From: Maribellus luteus | GTDB taxonomy: Bacteria > Bacteroidota > Bacteroidia > Bacteroidales > Prolixibacteraceae | NCBI RefSeq assembly: GCF_003576475.1 | Contig: NZ_QWGR01000001.1 | Coordinates: 558,001 to 622,000, forward strand | DNA: 64,000 nucleotides | Direction of reading: 5' to 3' | Shown here: positions 62,589-64,000 of the stretch, piece by piece | Numbering within the stretch: position 1 is the first letter of the stretch | How the letters are laid out: every line of letters starts with the position of its first letter | Translations under genes and position numbers: made by a program | Notes under the pieces: generated by a model | What the model was told of the DNA's origin: nothing | Databases searched by the model: none | The model's input: only the letters and a program-made list of their open reading frames with translations

Positions 62589-62596
62589 TACTTTTG
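62589..62596 (+). promoter_or_regulatory. -7 promoter box of the SusC gene
   Basis: TACTTTTG, full TAnnTTTG match, 24 bases above ATG 62621; no good -33 TTG is present, which would suit a promoter that needs the HTCS activator. Confidence 0.45.
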
Positions 62597-62620
62597 AATA
62601 AAACTTGTTAAATCATATTT

Positions 62621-64000
62621 ATGAAACAGCTAATTCTATTATTGACAATTATTGTATTCCCGTCACTTTTGTTTGCACAGACATCAGTCTCGGGGGTAGT
62701 AAAAAGCACATCAGGAGAATTTCTTCCAGGCGTAAATATTGTAATAAGTGGTAAAACCACAGGTACGGTAACTAACCTGAACGGAGAATTCATAATTCAG
62801 GTTCCTGATGTTGAAAACGCACAATTGACATTTTCCTTTATTGGTTTTCAAACACAAACTATAGACCTAAAAGGGCGGACAAGTTTGGATGTTGAACTAA
62901 TCGAGACTTTTCAGGACCTGGACGAGGTAGTGGTAATTGGTTATGGTGAGGTTGCCAAACGAGACCTGACCGGTTCAGTTGCCAAGGTTTCTGAATCAGA
63001 AAATATTGCACGTCAGTATAATACCGTTGATGCGATGTTACAGGGGCGTGCTGCCGGAGTACAGGTAACTTCCAATCCGGGATCACCTAATGGTGCGGTG
63101 AGCGTGCGAATTCGCGGAACTAATAGCCTTCGTGGAAACAATGAGCCTCTTTATGTTATTGATGGTGTGATCATCAACTCAGCAGGAGAAGATGTACTGG
63201 ATGCATCATCCGACGCTAATGAGTTACAAACCGACCAGAACGGACTTACCGGTTTGAATCCACGCGATATAGAAAGTATTGAAGTACTAAAAGATGCATC
63301 AGCAACAGCAATTTATGGGTCAAGGGGGGCAAACGGTGTAGTGCTGATTACCACCAAAAAAGGATCTAGCGAAAAGGGTAAAGCAAAGATTAACTTCTAT
63401 GCCACTACAGATTTTAGTCATATTCTGAAGAAAATTGATGTAATGGATGCTATTAGCTATGCCAATTACATGAATGAAAACGATGTGTTAAACGGATCAA
63501 GTCCCAGGTATCTTGTCGATGGTTCCCTCATTTATCCGATGAGTTATACGACCAACGAAGAAGGAGAAGCTGTCGGAACTCCGGGTACCACACCACTTCA
63601 GCAGGTCGACTGGCAGGATGAAGTATATGAGTTGGCCGTGAGTCATAGCGAAGGTATTACGATTTCTGGGAATAGCGAAAAAACGAATTATTACTTTTCT
63701 GCAGGATACCACGACACGAAAGGGATTGTAGAAACAACCACTGTCAAATCAGGCGATATCAGGTTGAACCTAACTTCAAGCCTGACTCCCAAATTAACTA
63801 TGGATAACCGTGTTTCTGCCATGTATCAAAAAGGAACATTCGCTCAAGCCGGAAGTAAATCCGGAGGTAACCGTAGTTTTACCAAGCAGGTTCTTACCTA
63901 TCGTCCTCTGGTTGGACTTAGTCAGGACCTTGATGACACCGACCTTGAAATTTCCAATCCCTACGGATTTCTTGAGGATTTTGATGATATCACGGAGGAG
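62621..64000 (+). CDS. SusC/RagA family TonB-linked outer-membrane protein (5' part)
   Basis: The frame runs from ATG 62621 to the window edge (460 codons seen of a usual 1000 or more). Signal peptide MKQLILLLTIIVFPSLLFAQ is followed by a carboxypeptidase-like domain (VSGVVKSTSGEFLPGVNIVI), the TonB-box region DLDEVVVIGYGEVAKRDLTG (about 105-125), and a plug with AGVQVTSNPGSPNGAVSVRI, EPLYVIDGVIIN and IEVLKDASATAIYGSRGANG. These are SusC hallmarks. It imports oligosaccharides with a SusD lipoprotein expected just beyond the window. It is divergent from the HTCS gene, with 279 bases between them. Confidence 0.96.
   Translation, partial: MKQLILLLTIIVFPSLLFAQTSVSGVVKSTSGEFLPGVNIVISGKTTGTVTNLNGEFIIQVPDVENAQLTFSFIGFQTQTIDLKGRTSLDVELIETFQDLDEVVVIGYGEVAKRDLTGSVAKVSESENIARQYNTVDAMLQGRAAGVQVTSNPGSPNGAVSVRIRGTNSLRGNNEPLYVIDGVIINSAGEDVLDASSDANELQTDQNGLTGLNPRDIESIEVLKDASATAIYGSRGANGVVLITTKKGSSEKGKAKINFYATTDFSHILKKIDVMDAISYANYMNENDVLNGSSPRYLVDGSLIYPMSYTTNEEGEAVGTPGTTPLQQVDWQDEVYELAVSHSEGITISGNSEKTNYYFSAGYHDTKGIVETTTVKSGDIRLNLTSSLTPKLTMDNRVSAMYQKGTFAQAGSKSGGNRSFTKQVLTYRPLVGLSQDLDDTDLEISNPYGFLEDFDDITEE

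Noticed and set aside
52232-64000. Second copy of the tRNA-Arg 3' end as the far attachment site
   Set aside because: Scanned for the TTCGAATCCCGTCC core and did not find one; the right end of the island is presumably outside the window.

Overview
The window is a 64 kb chromosomal segment from a member of the Bacteroidota. The evidence is a SusC/RagA-type TonB-linked transporter, a hybrid two-component regulator with a propeller sensor, two GH92 mannosidases, two sulfatases, a PorT-like beta-barrel, an integrase of the IntDOT kind in which Ser replaces the first catalytic Arg, and many promoters with the Bacteroidota -7 box TAnnTTTG. A Marinilabiliales/Prolixibacteraceae-like glycan degrader is my guess at lower rank; this is inference from gene content only.

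Layout. 1-2739: the end of an exopolysaccharide cluster (lyase-like C-terminus, MBOAT O-acyltransferase, SGNH-like protein). 2887-8518: a class A penicillin-binding protein, two small orphan proteins and a run of membrane proteins (DUF456, CPBP protease, GtrA). 8632-15658: a cargo segment holding a divergent AraC regulator, an arabinose/fucose isomerase-like enzyme and a large rhamnosidase-like lipoprotein. It is bounded by two 207-bp near-identical copies of part of arfB: the right copy lies in an intact gene and the left copy is a 5'-truncated fragment with a different C-terminal tail. 15660-19141: a Crp/Fnr regulator divergent from a redox cluster (NifX-like protein, atypical thioredoxin-like protein, thioredoxin reductase, OsmC protein, membrane-anchored thioredoxin). 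19428-22125: a berberine-bridge-type flavoprotein and the rpsF-rpsR-rplI operon. 22390-29409: an outer-membrane receptor, then creD with a winged-helix regulator and a membrane partner that share a 17-bp palindrome, then ilvA. 29633-35441: two GH92 enzymes divergent from a GH18 lipoprotein, suggesting N-glycan breakdown. 35742-52036: mainly housekeeping genes (rimO, ribH, recF, ndk, DHH phosphoesterase, FKBP, a membrane-Nudix fusion, an RsmI-like methylase, MBL hydrolase, MFS transporter, acyl-CoA dehydrogenase, asnA) with a TetR/beta-barrel pair.

52158-64000: a tRNA-Arg(TCT) gene is followed directly by an integrase, a cluster of short repeats, an IS110 remnant joined to a truncated methyltransferase, two sulfatases, a convergent 1318-residue hybrid two-component regulator and the start of a SusC gene. 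This looks like an integrated island carrying a sulfated-glycan utilisation locus whose right end lies beyond the window.

I found no rRNA, CRISPR array or complete insertion sequence. The clearest unexpected structures are the split/duplicated arfB around a carbohydrate cargo, the paired palindromic operators of the creD regulon, and the tRNA-integrase junction with its repeats.
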